Source: Oscheius tipulae
Lineage: Eukaryota; Nematoda; Chromadorea; Rhabditida; Rhabditidae
Direction of reading: 5' to 3'
Length of the DNA: 64,000 nucleotides
NCBI GenBank assembly: GCA_037178975.1
Contig: JASJZH010000004.1
Coordinates: 9,920,001-9,984,000 of the forward strand
In this document: in pieces, positions 32,885 to 43,727 of the stretch
Layout of the letters: the number at the start of each line of letters is the position of its first letter
How positions within the stretch are numbered: the first letter of the stretch is position 1
The notes under the pieces: model-generated
Told to the model about the DNA's origin: nothing
Databases searched by the model: none
What the model saw: only the letters and a program-made list of their open reading frames with translations
Made by a program: the position numbers and the translations under genes

Positions 32885-33169
32885 ATGTACAGCAATATTT
32901 CATTAGCCGACAAAATTCTATCCGAGTCGGCCAACACTGCTCTTCTCCACGAGGAGGCCATCGGACGCTATAATTATATGTTCAGCGGCGGCACTACACC
33001 ATCGTCAGTTTTGTTTTGTATGAAAAGATTAAATACTTTTAGACTCAATGAAGTCCGTCCATCTTTGATAGAAGCAAGATTCAGTCATTTGAGCAACATG
33101 ATAGAACAGGAGAGAAGTCAGGGAGCGCAGTTGATATTTCAAGCCATGTCGCAGTCTAGAGGACAGTAG
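32885..33169 (+). CDS. Small two-exon protein, family copy 3
   Basis: Exons 32885-33003 and 33043-33169 encode 81 residues with the family's phase-2 intron. Motifs are MYSNISLADKI, LHEEAIGRYNYMF and RPSLIEARFSHLSNMIEQER. No signal peptide or known domain. It points toward the 3' end of DUF268 gene D, as copy 2 does toward gene A. Confidence 0.78.
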   Translation: MYSNISLADKILSESANTALLHEEAIGRYNYMFSGGTTPSSVLFCMKRLNTFRLNEVRPSLIEARFSHLSNMIEQERSQGAQLIFQAMSQSRGQ

Positions 33170-33468
33170 CTTGTTTTGAATAGTTTGTGTACACAACAAA
33201 ACTTTGCGTTCTCTTTGAATCTGGCTCGGTATGAATAGCATCTGTCTCCTTGGTATTCAATCAGTAATGATATCTCAGCGGGACTGTACCTTCCTGGTCC
33301 GATTAAGACAAAATAAATCCTGCAAATATGGTAAGTTTCCCTCCGGACTACCCCAGCATTTCCTACCTGAATCTTATGGCCTTTGGATAGTGTTAATGAG
33401 TTGCTGAGCCTTTTACCGTTTTCTAAAGCCATACTCGACAGTTAGACAGCACCGTCGTTGTAGCCTAT

Positions 33469-34735
33469 ACTGAAGACAGGAGATGAAAGTGTGAACTCCC
33501 ATTCCTCCTTTTCTTTGAACTTGACCTGTTTATGAATCCTCTAACACTCAAGTCATGAATCATACCGACAGAAAAGGCTACAGATATTTAGTTTTAGCTA
33601 AGCCTTATCTAGGTCAGCCTGGTGGGCATTGTCCAATAACTGAAAGAGTCGAGTTTGCGCAAGATGTTGCGACCTTGTGTTAACAAGGTCGCCGGCAAAA
33701 GTTCTTAATCCTCGTCTAGATAGGAGATCAACTGATGATTCAAGGCAGTGTGTGACTAGAACGCTTAGAGTTAGAAGGAGAACAAGCTAAGGAATCCTGG
33801 GTCTCTTTGTTCCTTGGCCTCTCTGTCTCTCCGTCTCTCCGTATCTGTTTCTCTGTCTCTATACGACATCTATATGTTTATTATCTCTTCCTTAAAACAA
33901 AGACTGGATGCCTTCCGGCCCCACCGCCAAACCAGTCCACATGTGCCTTTTCTTTCTTGTCCTTGTAATACATGTCCACAATGTCGAAGCCTGCCATCAA
34001 AATGGCTAATCTTACACGACCGTAGATCCTCTTCAGATTCCACTGAAGAATATCCCAACCAATTGGAACGCTGACAAAGAAGAGGCCTGAAAGACTGTGT
34101 TTTGGTAATAGTCCGAATCTCTCACCTCCTTTCTTCAGTAAGCAACACACTTTCTGAACCTCCTTGATGTCAGCAAAAGAGTCCAGTGCTTCTCCGAATC
34201 GTCCAAGACCCAGGTGTTGAAGATTGGAGAAGGACATTATGAAATCGTAACGGCCAGCATGGCTGAAAAACTTCGAAAAGTCAATTGTGGCACCCAAATG
34301 GAGCCACAACTACGGCGTCTAACTGTTAAAGTTGTAGCTTTTTTTACATCCAGTCTTTGTTTTGGGGTAGAGATAACAAACGTATAAATGTCGTATAGAA
34401 GCAGAGAAAGACGGGGAGACAGAGAGACAAAGAACGTTTTAGTCACACACTGCCTTGAATCATCAGTTGATCTCCTATCTAGACAAGGATTAAAAACTTT
34501 TGCCGCAAGGTCGCAACATCTTGCGTAAACCCGACTCTTTCAGTTATTGGACAATGCCCACCAGGTTGACCTAGATAAGGCTTAACTAAAACTAAATATC
34601 TGTAGCCTTTTCTGTCGGTATGATTCATGACTTGAATGTTAGAGGATTCATAAACAGGTCAAGTTCAAAGAAAAGGAGGAATAGGAGTTCACACTCTCAT
34701 CTCCTGTCTTCAGTAAACTATATACTTTTTTGACC
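33469..34735. repeat. Large inverted repeat around the last exons of DUF268 gene D
   Basis: The left arm (about 33469-33915) is the reverse complement of about 34340-34735, with high similarity. Shared text includes ACTTGACCTGTTTATGAATC, GCCTTTTCTGTCGGT, GTTATTGGACAATGCCCACC and TCATCAGTTGATCTCC. The spacer of roughly 420 bases holds the last coding part of gene D. The outer ends both carry the exon-end remnant TACTGAAGACAGGAGATGA, which resembles the end of the gene's own penultimate exon, so the arms arose from a duplicated piece of this gene. Confidence 0.82.
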
Positions 34736-35807
34736 TCCATACGTGGCCGAACAACTTCAAAAAGTCAACTGTCGATATTGTGGATTAAAAATGAGGCCAC
34801 AACGACGGTGCTGTCTAACTGTAGCATTCAGAATTCAAAACTTACAATCTATATTCAAGGGCCAAATTCCTTGGACTAAGATAGGATATCTTGGGATAGT
34901 CTTCCACCAAAATCTTTGTGTTTTCAACGACTGTCATATGCGAGGCGCCCAGCTTCAATGGAATAGCCGCTATCCAGGGACTGTCACCTCCAACGACCAT
35001 TCCTTTCTTTCGTTTCACAGAGTGTTCTAACATCGCATGGTAGAGAGCTTCTAAAGACATTGATTCTTGAGAAGAAATTCAAAAACTCGCGTCCTTCCAT
35101 ATCGTGGTCATCTATGAGAACTGGACTTCTGGTCACATAGTTGAGGATAGTCTCTCGCTCCCAAACTTGCTCGATTCTTTGAATGAACCGGTCATCAGAG
35201 AAGCTCTGAAATAACGACTTTGCATAGTTAGTAAAAATTGGCTGAAAAGGAATATGGGAGACAAAGAGCAAGCCTGTCCACTCACCTTCTGCAAATGAAC
35301 ATATCCATTAAGCAAATATTGTCCCTTCATCTTCCACGGTATTGTACTCACTGGCTCAATTGTATAGTTTCTGTACTCTGTCACAAACTTTTCGAAAACC
35401 TGAAAATATCTCCCTCTCAAGAAAAATGAAAAGAAAAAAAGAAAAAAAAGAAACTCACAGCTGGACAGTTCAAACGTTCAATATAGTCCAGCCTCGGAAT
35501 AACCGATCGCTCGGTCATTTTGAAGCCCAGAGGCAAAAATAGTTCTTCGTCAATATTGTCATAATCTTTTTGACCGGAATCTGTGTCAAATGGTGGTTTA
35601 AAAACAAAACTTTTTGGAAAGTAAGATCACTTACTCATATTCCTTAATCCATTTCTTCTCCAGCTCCCATAAACTGTTAACCAATTTCTGTTCTTTTGTG
35701 AGCACAGAACTCACGGCCAGCAGAATAGTCAAGGCAACCGCAGCGGACAGCTGGTATGCCGAGGCGGGACGACGGAGACTCAAATTTTTGGACAGGAAGG
35801 ATTCCAT
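33881..35807 (-). CDS. DUF268 family protein (gene D)
   Basis: It starts at 35807 with MESFLSKNLSLRRP and an anchor (YQLSAAVALTILLAVSSVL), then PFDTDSGQKDYDNIDEELFL, VRVLPRLDYIERLNCPA-type and stem exons, GMVVGGDSPWIAAIPLKLGA (near 34920-35060), and YDFIMSFSNLQHLGLGRFGE in the exon 34262-34125. The last exon (34086-33881) has VPIGWDILQWNLKRIYGR and HPVFVLRKR. In the motif that is SSIEHSGLG in paralogs it has SNLQHLGLG. A duplicated exon border (TTCAAAAAGTCAAC, 34747 on) and one arm of the inverted repeat lie in the intron before the penultimate exon. All phases could not be checked, so it may be intact or slightly damaged. Confidence 0.7.
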
Positions 35808-36198
35808 TTGGTATGAAGGGGACCTTCGACAGTACTTGGGGGTCAGAGATTGAGATCTCAGGAATCGCTTTCTGATCTGTTCTTGTGACCAATGGACCCT
35901 CCGGGCGGCTAATAGGAGAAGAATAGACAGATTAGGATCTTCACCAAAGATTTGGTGGGTACAAGAAGACACGAGACAGTTAGGAATGTTGATTCGAATT
36001 GGGCATATGGGTGGTCGGAGATCGGAAAGTGAACTGCCACGACGAAATTACTTAACCACGACAGATGAACTTCGCACATCGGCGGTCGAACAATTCAAAG
36101 GTCTTAAGGGCTCTTTGCTACAGGTTACTCACCTATTAGGGGTATTTCAGCGAGCTTCGACTAAAACGTAAGTCAAAAAATGTCTGAGTAACTTACTA
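35808..36198. other. Spacer upstream of gene D
   Basis: Short intergenic sequence between the gene D start and the mariner element. Nothing else is recognised in it. Confidence 0.5.
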
Positions 36199-37394
36199 TT
36201 GGGTTGGCATCTAAGTCTTTTCGCTTCTTGTAAGCATGTCCTTAGTCTTGTTTACAACAATGACCGAGCTGTTGATATAGCACCTGGTGTAGCTCACTCA
36301 GTCCTCTATTACCACCATGCAAGACATCACTTCTTTTTTTCTTATTCTCCATTCTCTGTTCGTTTTGATCCGGACTATTGATGACCTACCACCCTACCAT
36401 CGACATGTCATGTTATATGAGTTTCTCAAAGGTACGAATGGAGCGCAAACAGCGGCTAGTATCAATGATGTTTATGGCCAAGGGACGACGTCTACGAGGG
36501 TATGCCAGTCGTGGTTCCGTCGCTTTCGGTCTGAGGACAAAAGCGTCGAAGATGAGCCAAGGTCAGGTCGATCAACAAGTTTCGATGAGTCGAAGCTGCT
36601 GCAGCTCGTAAACGAGAACAATCGGCCGTTAATTTGAAGAGGCACTGTCTATCAGTCATTTCGCAGTAGAACATCATTTGAAGCAATTAAGATTTACGAA
36701 GAAACTGGGCACATGGTTGCCGCATGACCTCAGTGACGCACAGAAGTGGCAGCGCATGCCCGTCACCCATTTTTTTTGGTGACGGGGGATGAGAAGTGGG
36801 TAACGTACGTAAACTTCCAAAGGAAGCGTCAATGCGTGGGTCCAGGGTAGACACCAAGTCCTGATGTGAAACCCGACCTCATCAAATGTAGACTATGGTT
36901 TGTGTTTTCTGGGATATCGAAGGAGTGGTGCACTGGAACTGCTGGATGCTGGAACTACCCTTACGGCCGCCATATACAGCCAGCAACTTGAGAAGGTTGC
37001 CGTTGCACTTCGTCAGAAACGACCGCTGAAGTCGAAGGTCATCCTACAGATGGACAACGCGCGCCCCCATGTTGCAAAACTCATTCGCTTCAAGATTCAC
37101 AAACTGGCATCCCATCCTCCTTATAGCCCGGATCTTGCCCCTTCCGACAATTATCTGTTCCGGACTCTCAACAACGAGATTGGAGGACAACAGTTCGATT
37201 CCGACGACGCACTCAAAACTTGGTTGACAAACTTCTTCGCGTCGAAACCCAAGGTGTTCTACGAGCGTGGCATTCATAAGCTACCCATGAAATGGGCAGA
37301 CGTGGTACATCATAGTGGTGATTACAACGAATGAAAAAGTTGGTTGGAAGTCAATAAATTTTTGCATTTGAAAAAGCGAAAAGACAGCTGCCAA
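36199..37394 (+). mobile_element. mariner-family DNA transposon, inactive
   Basis: The ends are TTGGGTTGGCATCTAAGTC on the left and the imperfect reverse complement (AAAGCGAAAAGACAGCTGCCAA) on the right, flanked by TA on both sides as expected for Tc1/mariner insertion. The length of about 1.2 kb is normal for mariner. The right end has a few bases deleted relative to the left. Confidence 0.9.
36402..37334 (+). pseudogene. mariner transposase remnant
   Basis: The N-terminal helix-turn-helix region reads VMLYEFLKGTNGAQTAA and SWFRRFRSEDKSVEDEPRSG, then a stop follows (36637). Further pieces occur in shifting frames (KKLGTWLPHDLSDAQKWQR, VTGDEKWVTYV). A clean C-terminal frame from about 36930 has QMDNARPH and HPPYSPDLAPSD, which carry the second and third catalytic Asp of the DD34D triad, and ends DYNE-stop. 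Several frameshifts and a stop make it non-functional. Confidence 0.88.
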
Positions 37395-38172
37395 TATTAG
37401 TATTGTGACGATGGTCTAGAAGCATAGCTGACGGGTGCTTCAAGAATAGCTGACTGGAAAACTTTTGCTGACTTTGAGGTATGACTGATGAGCAATATCG
37501 GAAAAAACAACGCGCTTGTTCAAACTTAGATGTATCTCTGACATTGACACCAAGTTCATAAATCTGAGCATTGCCAAGTTCTTTGATTTAAGTTAGGGTC
37601 AAATCTTCAGTACTAAAATGACGACAGTGACACGACTACTTGAGTGATTACAAGATACAGGGGCAGTGTTGAACCTGCTTTGAAATGTGATTAGAAAAAC
37701 TATTATTTATGTGGGGGGTAACGGTAAAGTCATGATTGGATCTTCTTTTTTGTAGAGCTAAACAGTTAAAAACAGTACCTATCAGGTAACACTATCGTAG
37801 GCAGGGCCAGCTTTAGTTAACTAACGCATCGTATAAGACTGGAAAACACATAATGGACGTCGCATACCGAGAGACAAGGATCAAGAAGATAGTCCTTTCA
37901 ACAAATCATTAGTGACATGAGAAAGCGACGGTGTTCTCGTTTTCTGATCCTGGAGACAGCGAAGAGATCAAGCCGAAACTTTGTCTTTTTTGCACTTTTT
38001 ATGGCACCTATGGAACAGAACATGGAATCAGATGTATAGACAAATCTTTTTTAGTGAGTTTTGCGACACAAGGCGATGTTTTCAGCATGATCCAGCCGAC
38101 GATAAAAGTACTCGTCTAGGTCACTCTTGGGCCAGCAAGATCTCAATCGTCCGTCCCCTCCGCTCAGACTAC
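37395..38172. other. Spacer between mariner and DUF268 gene E
   Basis: No exon or repeat with support. The frame 37981-38172 runs into gene E but lacks a family counterpart upstream of the anchor. Confidence 0.5.
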
Positions 38173-39320
38173 ATGGTTACCATTGAGAGGATCACTTATA
38201 GATACCCAAATCTTGTCAGCTACTCCTACTATGGTCTCTTTCTGTTCCTCATTGCATTCATATTCGCTGGGGCAAAATTGAAACTGAAGACGGAAGTGGA
38301 ACTATTCGACAAAGTCCAGCGTCAGAAGCTTTGGCTCTATGACTACCAGTAAGCCAGTTTCTCAAAATGACAGTGACAGTGACAGTTCAGACCTGATTAC
38401 AACACGACAGCTGGTCGATACTCGCCAAGACAGATTGGAGAGGAGATTTTTGGTCCGATGGGTTACAATATACTGGAACAGAACTTTATACCATTGCTCG
38501 GGATAAAAGAGCTCTCAAGTTGTGACGAGATACTAGAAATGGACAATATTGTACTGTCGAATGGAAACAGTAGACAAGAAAAGATACCTTTCAAAAAGAG
38601 ATGGCACTTCACGATGAATCAGTATGTCAGACTTATTGAGGTAAAAGTGACAGAGCTACAGAAAGCGATCAGAGCTTTTTAGGATCTCAAAACAATTCCT
38701 GCCATATTCGAAGATCAACAATTTCTGGAAACCTTGACCAGTTCCTTGGTCTCTCTCGACCTTCAAGGTAGGCAGGCTCTCTTCTACGGGTCAGCTTCAT
38801 CATTTCTGGAAGACAACCTACTTACACAGTCCAGAGCTAGTGTAAGTTTTTTTGCCAAACTCTCCCAATCTGTATAGGGTTTCAACCTGAGAGTCACCAA
38901 TGGATACATTCCAAAGAAGGCGGGTCTTGCTCCGAGTTCATACGATTTGTTAATCAGTTCAAACTATCTTGAGAATGTAGGTTTCGGCCTGAATGGAGAA
39001 AGGATCGACTCTGACTTGGATCTAACAGAGATGCAGAGGATACGCTGTATTTTGAAGAAAGAAGGTAGGGAGACAGTAAGACAGAGAGGCCCTTGATTCT
39101 AGGCCTTTTCTTCCTCTATGTCCCAGTTGGCTGGGACACAATTCATTGGAAACACAGAAGAATCTATGGTCGTCTACGTTTACCTATATTGTTGGCCGGA
39201 TTTGATATTTTGGAATCCTATTACCATGGAAGTTCCCTTCAACTGACCCAAGAGTTGCTCAAGTACATTAGCTTTGAACCTACCTACACTAATATGCTCT
39301 TTGTTCTGAGAAAGGCCTAA
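38173..39320 (+). CDS. Divergent DUF268 family protein (gene E)
   Basis: Five exons (38173-38348, 38391-38640, 38683-38841, 38878-39064, 39103-39320) join in phase to 329 residues. An N-terminal anchor (YGLFLFLIAFIFAGA) precedes a stem, then GEEIFGPMGYNILEQNFIPL corresponds to the EEELFIPLGF segment of the other members. The end is typical: FLYVPVGWDTIHWKHRRIYGR, LLAGFDILESYY and MLFVLRKA. The otherwise conserved YDFxxSFSSIEHSGLGRYGD block is replaced by YDLLISSNYLENVGFGLNGE, and the glycine-rich SPWxEA loop is not evident. It may have lost or changed activity. It is the only DUF268 gene here on the + strand. Confidence 0.8.
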
Positions 39321-39648
39321 CTTTCTCGAGCCTAATAAATCTTTTCGGAGCCTGTCTCAGATTGTCTCACGATCCATTTCCCTCTATTGAATCGATATTT
39401 CGCTTATGTAGGTGGTATCTGTTGATTTTCTACGGTTTAGGGGGCATTTCGTTCTGGAAAGGTATTGGGAAGATTGCTGATCTTGGGATCAAGCGCGAGA
39501 AACGACGCGTTGCAACATTTTTCATATGTGGTTTTGGCATTAACTGACATAGAAATAGGGAGAATAGCAAGGCATTAACTGGTTGAGTATCGGCAAATGT
39601 CCTTATGTATTGCATTGTTAGCTGTGACTTTATACCCACAAGCCCCAC

Positions 39649-39713
39649 AGTTAAACAGCGCCGTCGTTGTGACTTCGTTTCTGAAGCGACAGACAGCGCC
39701 GTCGTAGTGGCCT
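39649..39713. repeat. Dispersed short repeat, doubled copy
   Basis: CACAGTTAAACAGCGCCGTC and CGACAGACAGCGCCGTCGTA occur as two neighbouring copies of a motif that also appears near 16108, 33431, 34303, 34796 and 40345 in either orientation (consensus about ACAACGACGGYGCTGTYTAA on one strand). The rest of 39321-39977 shows no gene. Confidence 0.65.
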
Positions 39714-39977
39714 CCAAAAAATGTGAAGCTTTCGGAAGGGCATATATATGAAGCTTCATTTCTGTCATTTGGTATTATTCAGCAACCAACTTTTGTTTTG
39801 GAAAAGTTCCGGTATTGTATGGAATGTATCCAACTATAAGCTATAACATTGCCCGAGACTCTCAAACAGGCGAAACATGTAAAAAGCTTCACTGCTTCGC
39901 CGAAACGTGACAAGATCTCCCCCGCTCTTTGCAACTAATCTAGTGCTTCTCCGGTTCGGAATCAAACCTCCTCACCA

Positions 39978-42113
39978 ATGACACCCTGCAGAATCCTATT
40001 TCAGCAGGTACTTCTATGTTTGGCACTTTATATTTTCCTAGGTTTCGCTATTTTGAAACGAAGGTAAACTTTTTGTACTTATCTATGTAGATATTTGACT
40101 TCAGATCTTTGTTCAGCTTTAGAGGAAATGGATCTCTTGTTGATCAGTTTGATTTGGATTGTGATGGATTGTTGGAAGGAAGGCCAGAGTAAGACTTTCT
40201 GTTTTATGGAGGAAACAAACTCTAAGGGTGATCAAGGAGCTGAAAAACTGGGCAATATCGGATAAGACAAGGAGCATTATTGAAAGACATGTTCGATTCC
40301 ATACGCCACAGTGAGTTCTTGCATGTTTAAGGGTCTAACTGTCAAAGGAAGCTGCAACAACGGCGCTGCTTAATTGTCGAAGTTGTGGCTTGAAAAAGGG
40401 AACCGCCTAAGCTACTGAACTGTTTGTAGTTTAGTGCTTCATCTTTTTTTAGCTGCACTCTCTTCCAAGAGCTTCTCGGCTTCCCTGACACTCCATTGAG
40501 TAACGAGGAACGTGACTTTCCTCTAGCTTACGGTATCCTTGTCTACAAGGACATTATACAAGTAAACTCTCCCATTTTCTTAACAAGCAATTCTTCTTCC
40601 AGGTTCTCATGATGCTCAGTGCCTTCTACCAGCCCCAGAACCAGTACTGTATCGGGATCAGTGGTCAAGCCAAAACTTCTTTTCGCTCAGTCATGCACAG
40701 TCTTGACACCTGTTTTCCCAACATTCATGTCATGGTGAGAATTTTAAAAATCTGTGTTAATTTCTTCAAAGGATCGACCTCTAGTGACATGGGGCGGTTT
40801 TGAGATCATCAACTCGACCTATGCCTGTTTTGAATACTTGGTCAAATCTGGAAAGCCCTGGAAATACTACCAGGTAGATCTTTGGTCCGAAAACTCACAA
40901 ATGACAGTACCTGTCAGGGGTAGACCTGCCTCTAAAGACGAATCTGGAGATGGTTCGCATTCTCAAGTCCTGGAACGGAGCTTCGAACATGGACATAATG
41001 CCCTTTGAAGGCTACAGGCTGTACGGGAAGAAGGTAATCATTCGGGCAATGTCAAACTGCGCCAGTTTCCAGATAGAAGACGCTCCCTTGCCATTGTACA
41101 AGTCCTCAGTCTCGGTAATTATGCCCAGAGAAGCTGCAGATTTCCTGGTCTCATCGACCGTTACCCAGAAGTTACTGGACTTTATCAATGGCACAGGACA
41201 TTCGGATGAAACGTTTTGGGGGACGCTGATTGGAAATCGAAAGGGTGAGATAGGCTGTCATAAGCTTCTTTTGACTGATCTTAACTTTATGTGTCTAAAT
41301 ATTAACAGAAGATCTTACTCTCTGCTGTAATCCAGTCTGAGCTTTGAAGTTCTTTAGAGTACCCGGTGTCTTGATTTGTGCGGATCGGTTAACCCTTGAC
41401 ACTGGCTGGTAGGTCGTAAATTCGTCGTTGGTTAAATTCCGACCTGACTGCATCTAAAAACACGGCAAAATCAGTTTTCAGACTGACCGGCAGTACATTT
41501 TTCATTTACTGTTGGTACCCACTGTACCCTTCTATTTAATTGTTGCTTTGAAGGACAGAGAGTTAAAACTAACAGGGACAAAGTATGATTTTAACGGTTA
41601 GCTCGGTGAACATACAGCTGCTTTCATTTTTATTTATCAGGGCAGTCTCTTCAGACTTCAATATTCCCGCCTCTTTTGACGCCTCCGAACTCCTCTCCTA
41701 CCGAGAGAAACTGGAGAAAGACAACAAGGGTGAGGTCGACGTCTTCCGATCAAAGTTCAAGAAACACAAAACGATAAAATTCAGCTATTATGTAGCTCGA
41801 TATCACGTCTGGGACATTTCTCCGGCAGCTTGTAAAGGTTCCCGAACCTTTTTGTACCCGCAATATTTGTTCCAGGCTTCTTCACCAACTATTCTTGTGT
41901 TTTCGGAGTGGAAGACCTCGCAGCGCTCTTGAAACAACCACATTTCATCGGTCATAAACTTTATCTCGACTACCAACCAGCCACGTTGATTTGTGGCTTA
42001 AAAGTATGTTCCCCACTTTCTCGTCACAGAGCTTTAGGAGATCCAAAAACGAGCACGTCGACGCGAAGTGGTGGGCCTGGAAATCTTCTCGGAACTGCCA
42101 CTGGTCGAAATAA
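39978..42113 (+). CDS. GT14 (core-2/I-branching type) glycosyltransferase
   Basis: Eleven exons from 39978-40063 to 42030-42113 sum to 1290 bases in phase, that is 429 residues. A short cytoplasmic tail and anchor (VLLCLALYIFLGFAIL) mark a type II Golgi protein. Family motifs are visible: LAYGILVYKDI, NQYCIGISGQA, DRPLVTWGGFEIINSTYACF (binding-pocket region), YYQYLSGVDLPLKTNLEMVR, and HSDETFWGTLIGN, the counterpart of the PDEHFWATL-type motif. The tail ends AKWWAWKSSRNCHWSK. Such enzymes add beta-1,6-GlcNAc (or Xyl) branches; the acceptor is not predictable. AATAAA follows at about 42195. Confidence 0.87.
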
Positions 42114-42205
42114 ACAATGGTGTGGAGTTGGAGAAGATCAAACGACCGTTGTGGATACTTGGCGAGACTTTTAGATGAAGAACATGTAAATGCTTTAATA
42201 AATGG

Positions 42206-42505
42206 TTACAGAAAGTACTGAGAAAGAGAGAGTGAGAGACAGAGGTAGATTTCCCATTTCGAAAACATTGGGAAGACAAATTCATTCGTAAGCGAAATGA
42301 AAACAGCTTCTAGTTTTTCGCAAACGTTTTCCTTTGTTTGACACGGGAGTTGCGAAACTGCGCACCCATAATCAACAGCTGGTGAGTTCCTTATGCACAT
42401 TTGGTCTAAGTCGACCCGTTCCCACCATTGTACTCTCGTAGTATCTGTTCCGTGCACAATTCTGTAATATTGCAGTCGCTCTCCTTTCAAGTAGCCATGT
42501 CGGTT
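42206..42505 (-). CDS. Possible isolated exon, unrecognised
   Basis: After a TTTTTAG acceptor the minus strand reads NRHGYLKGERLQYYRIVHGT, then WWERVDLDQMC and a Cys-containing stretch to FPMFSKWE. Composition is protein-like, but no upstream exon, family or clear donor was found. It may be a fragment of a glycan-enzyme gene or chance. Confidence 0.3.
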   Translation of the reverse strand, partial: NRHGYLKGERLQYYRIVHGTDTTRVQWWERVDLDQMCIRNSPAVDYGCAVSQLPCQTKENVCEKLEAVFISLTNEFVFPMFSKWEIYLCLSLSLSQYFL

Positions 42506-42734
42506 AACTAAAAAGTTTATAATAACTTGTCTGAAAGTTTTTCCTTTTTCAACTGTAGATTGATAGGATTTGGTATTGCATCATAATAGGAACAGGGTGT
42601 TGGTGTTTCTAAGAGCGCACAACAGAGCTATCGCGGAACCTATAAATTTTAGGCTGTCGTAGTTTAGGCTGTCGTAGTCTTGTTCCATTCAGCCATCTGA
42701 CCATCCAGAAACTCGTGTTGACTGTTATGTTATA

Positions 42735-43090
42735 GGTGACGAAATGGTCACTGTGAGGGGGATTCAATGGTTGCAGAGCACAATCTTCTGATTTTCCGTT
42801 TCCCTTCCAGAGACTAGGTATGCAGATCTGTAACAAACTCAAAGTAAGCCAATCTCTCTGTCTCTCTGTCTCTCTCGTCTCCCATCTATCTCAATGTGTG
42901 TTTCAGGCCGAAGGCCGGTGGCAGTGAAACACCATGAAGGCTCTCCAGGAGACCGCCGAGGTCTATTTAGTGTGCCTCTTCAAGGACGTCAACCTCGTCT
43001 CCCTCTACTGTAGGAGTCACTATTGTGCCTAGTGACGTCCAACTCCTTCGCCGCATTCGCGACGAACACGCTGTCGCTGCCAGGCGTTAG
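42735..43090 (+). pseudogene. Centromeric-type histone H3 pseudogene
   Basis: Exon-2 remains (TVRGIQ..., FPFPFQRLGMQICNKLK followed by gtaagc) and, after a TTTCAG at about 42905, exon 3 (AEGRWQ-stop-NTMKALQETA, EVYLVCLFKDVNLVSL, then after a one-base shift GVTIVPSDVQLLRRIRDEHA and VAARR-stop) align with the intact gene at 47053-47667. It has an in-frame stop after the Trp-Gln, a frameshift and a stop in exon 2, and no exon 1. Keeping the intron and splice sites, it is a DNA-level copy, not a retrocopy. Confidence 0.85.
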
Positions 43091-43453
43091 AGAGTATCTT
43101 GGTGTGTTGTCTGTTGCCGGTTAACTTTTTCATTTAGTCACCAGCGGTCGTTTGGGTTTCGATTAACTTTCTAGTCGAGCTACCACTCTGAGGAACTATA
43201 TGTAGTAACTTATGAAAAATATTCAAAAATACGAAGAGTGAGTAGCAAAAAAGAGGAAGGGGGTGTAAAGCGATAGGCTAAAAAAAGTTGAAAATGAATG
43301 AAGGAGGAGGCAGGGAATACTCGTAACAGTCAAGCCACTATATGTGAGTGAGTTATTGTTTGATAATACTATTAAATCGCGTGGTGGGACCTCTTGGTGA
43401 AATACACGTCATGTTAAAACCAAAAACAGTACAACATCCAAGTACCTTCTCAC

Positions 43454-43652
43454 TTCAGGCAGTCTGCACCGCGCGGCTGCTCCAAATCGGCCCAGATCGA
43501 CGACATCAGACAGTAGAGATTCTTGTTTCCGCTACTCGGCGAGTCGCCGAGTCCCTCGTCGCGAGTGTTGTCCTGCTTTCCTCCGACGCCGAAGGCCGAC
43601 GACCAGGCACTGGCACCGTTTAGCATACTCGGACGGCCGTTATTGCCGATTT
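43454..43652 (-). CDS. Candidate internal exon of an unrecognised gene
   Basis: Flanked by a CTTCTTGCAG acceptor and a gtgaga donor, it reads EIGNNGRPSMLNGASAW, then FGVGGKQDNTRDEGLGDSPS and LYCLMSSIWADLEQPRG. G+C content is higher than around it. A possible preceding exon lies near 43830-43890 (RSYGNARPRQPCRP). Nothing else of the gene is seen, so it may be a stranded fragment. Confidence 0.35.
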
Positions 43653-43727
43653 CTGCAAGAAGATGTAAAATTGTGCTCAAATAATCTCTGCCTAAGTATG
43701 TAGTCTATTGTAGACGCTGTTATAACG

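Noticed and set aside
36378-36611. Alternative frame at the mariner start
   Set aside because: The other frame (36317-36637) carries the transposase motifs; this one is a shadow.
42609-42842. Minus-strand frame that first looked like an exon of a sugar enzyme
   Set aside because: It is the complement of exon 2 of the histone H3 pseudogene, which explains its protein-like look.
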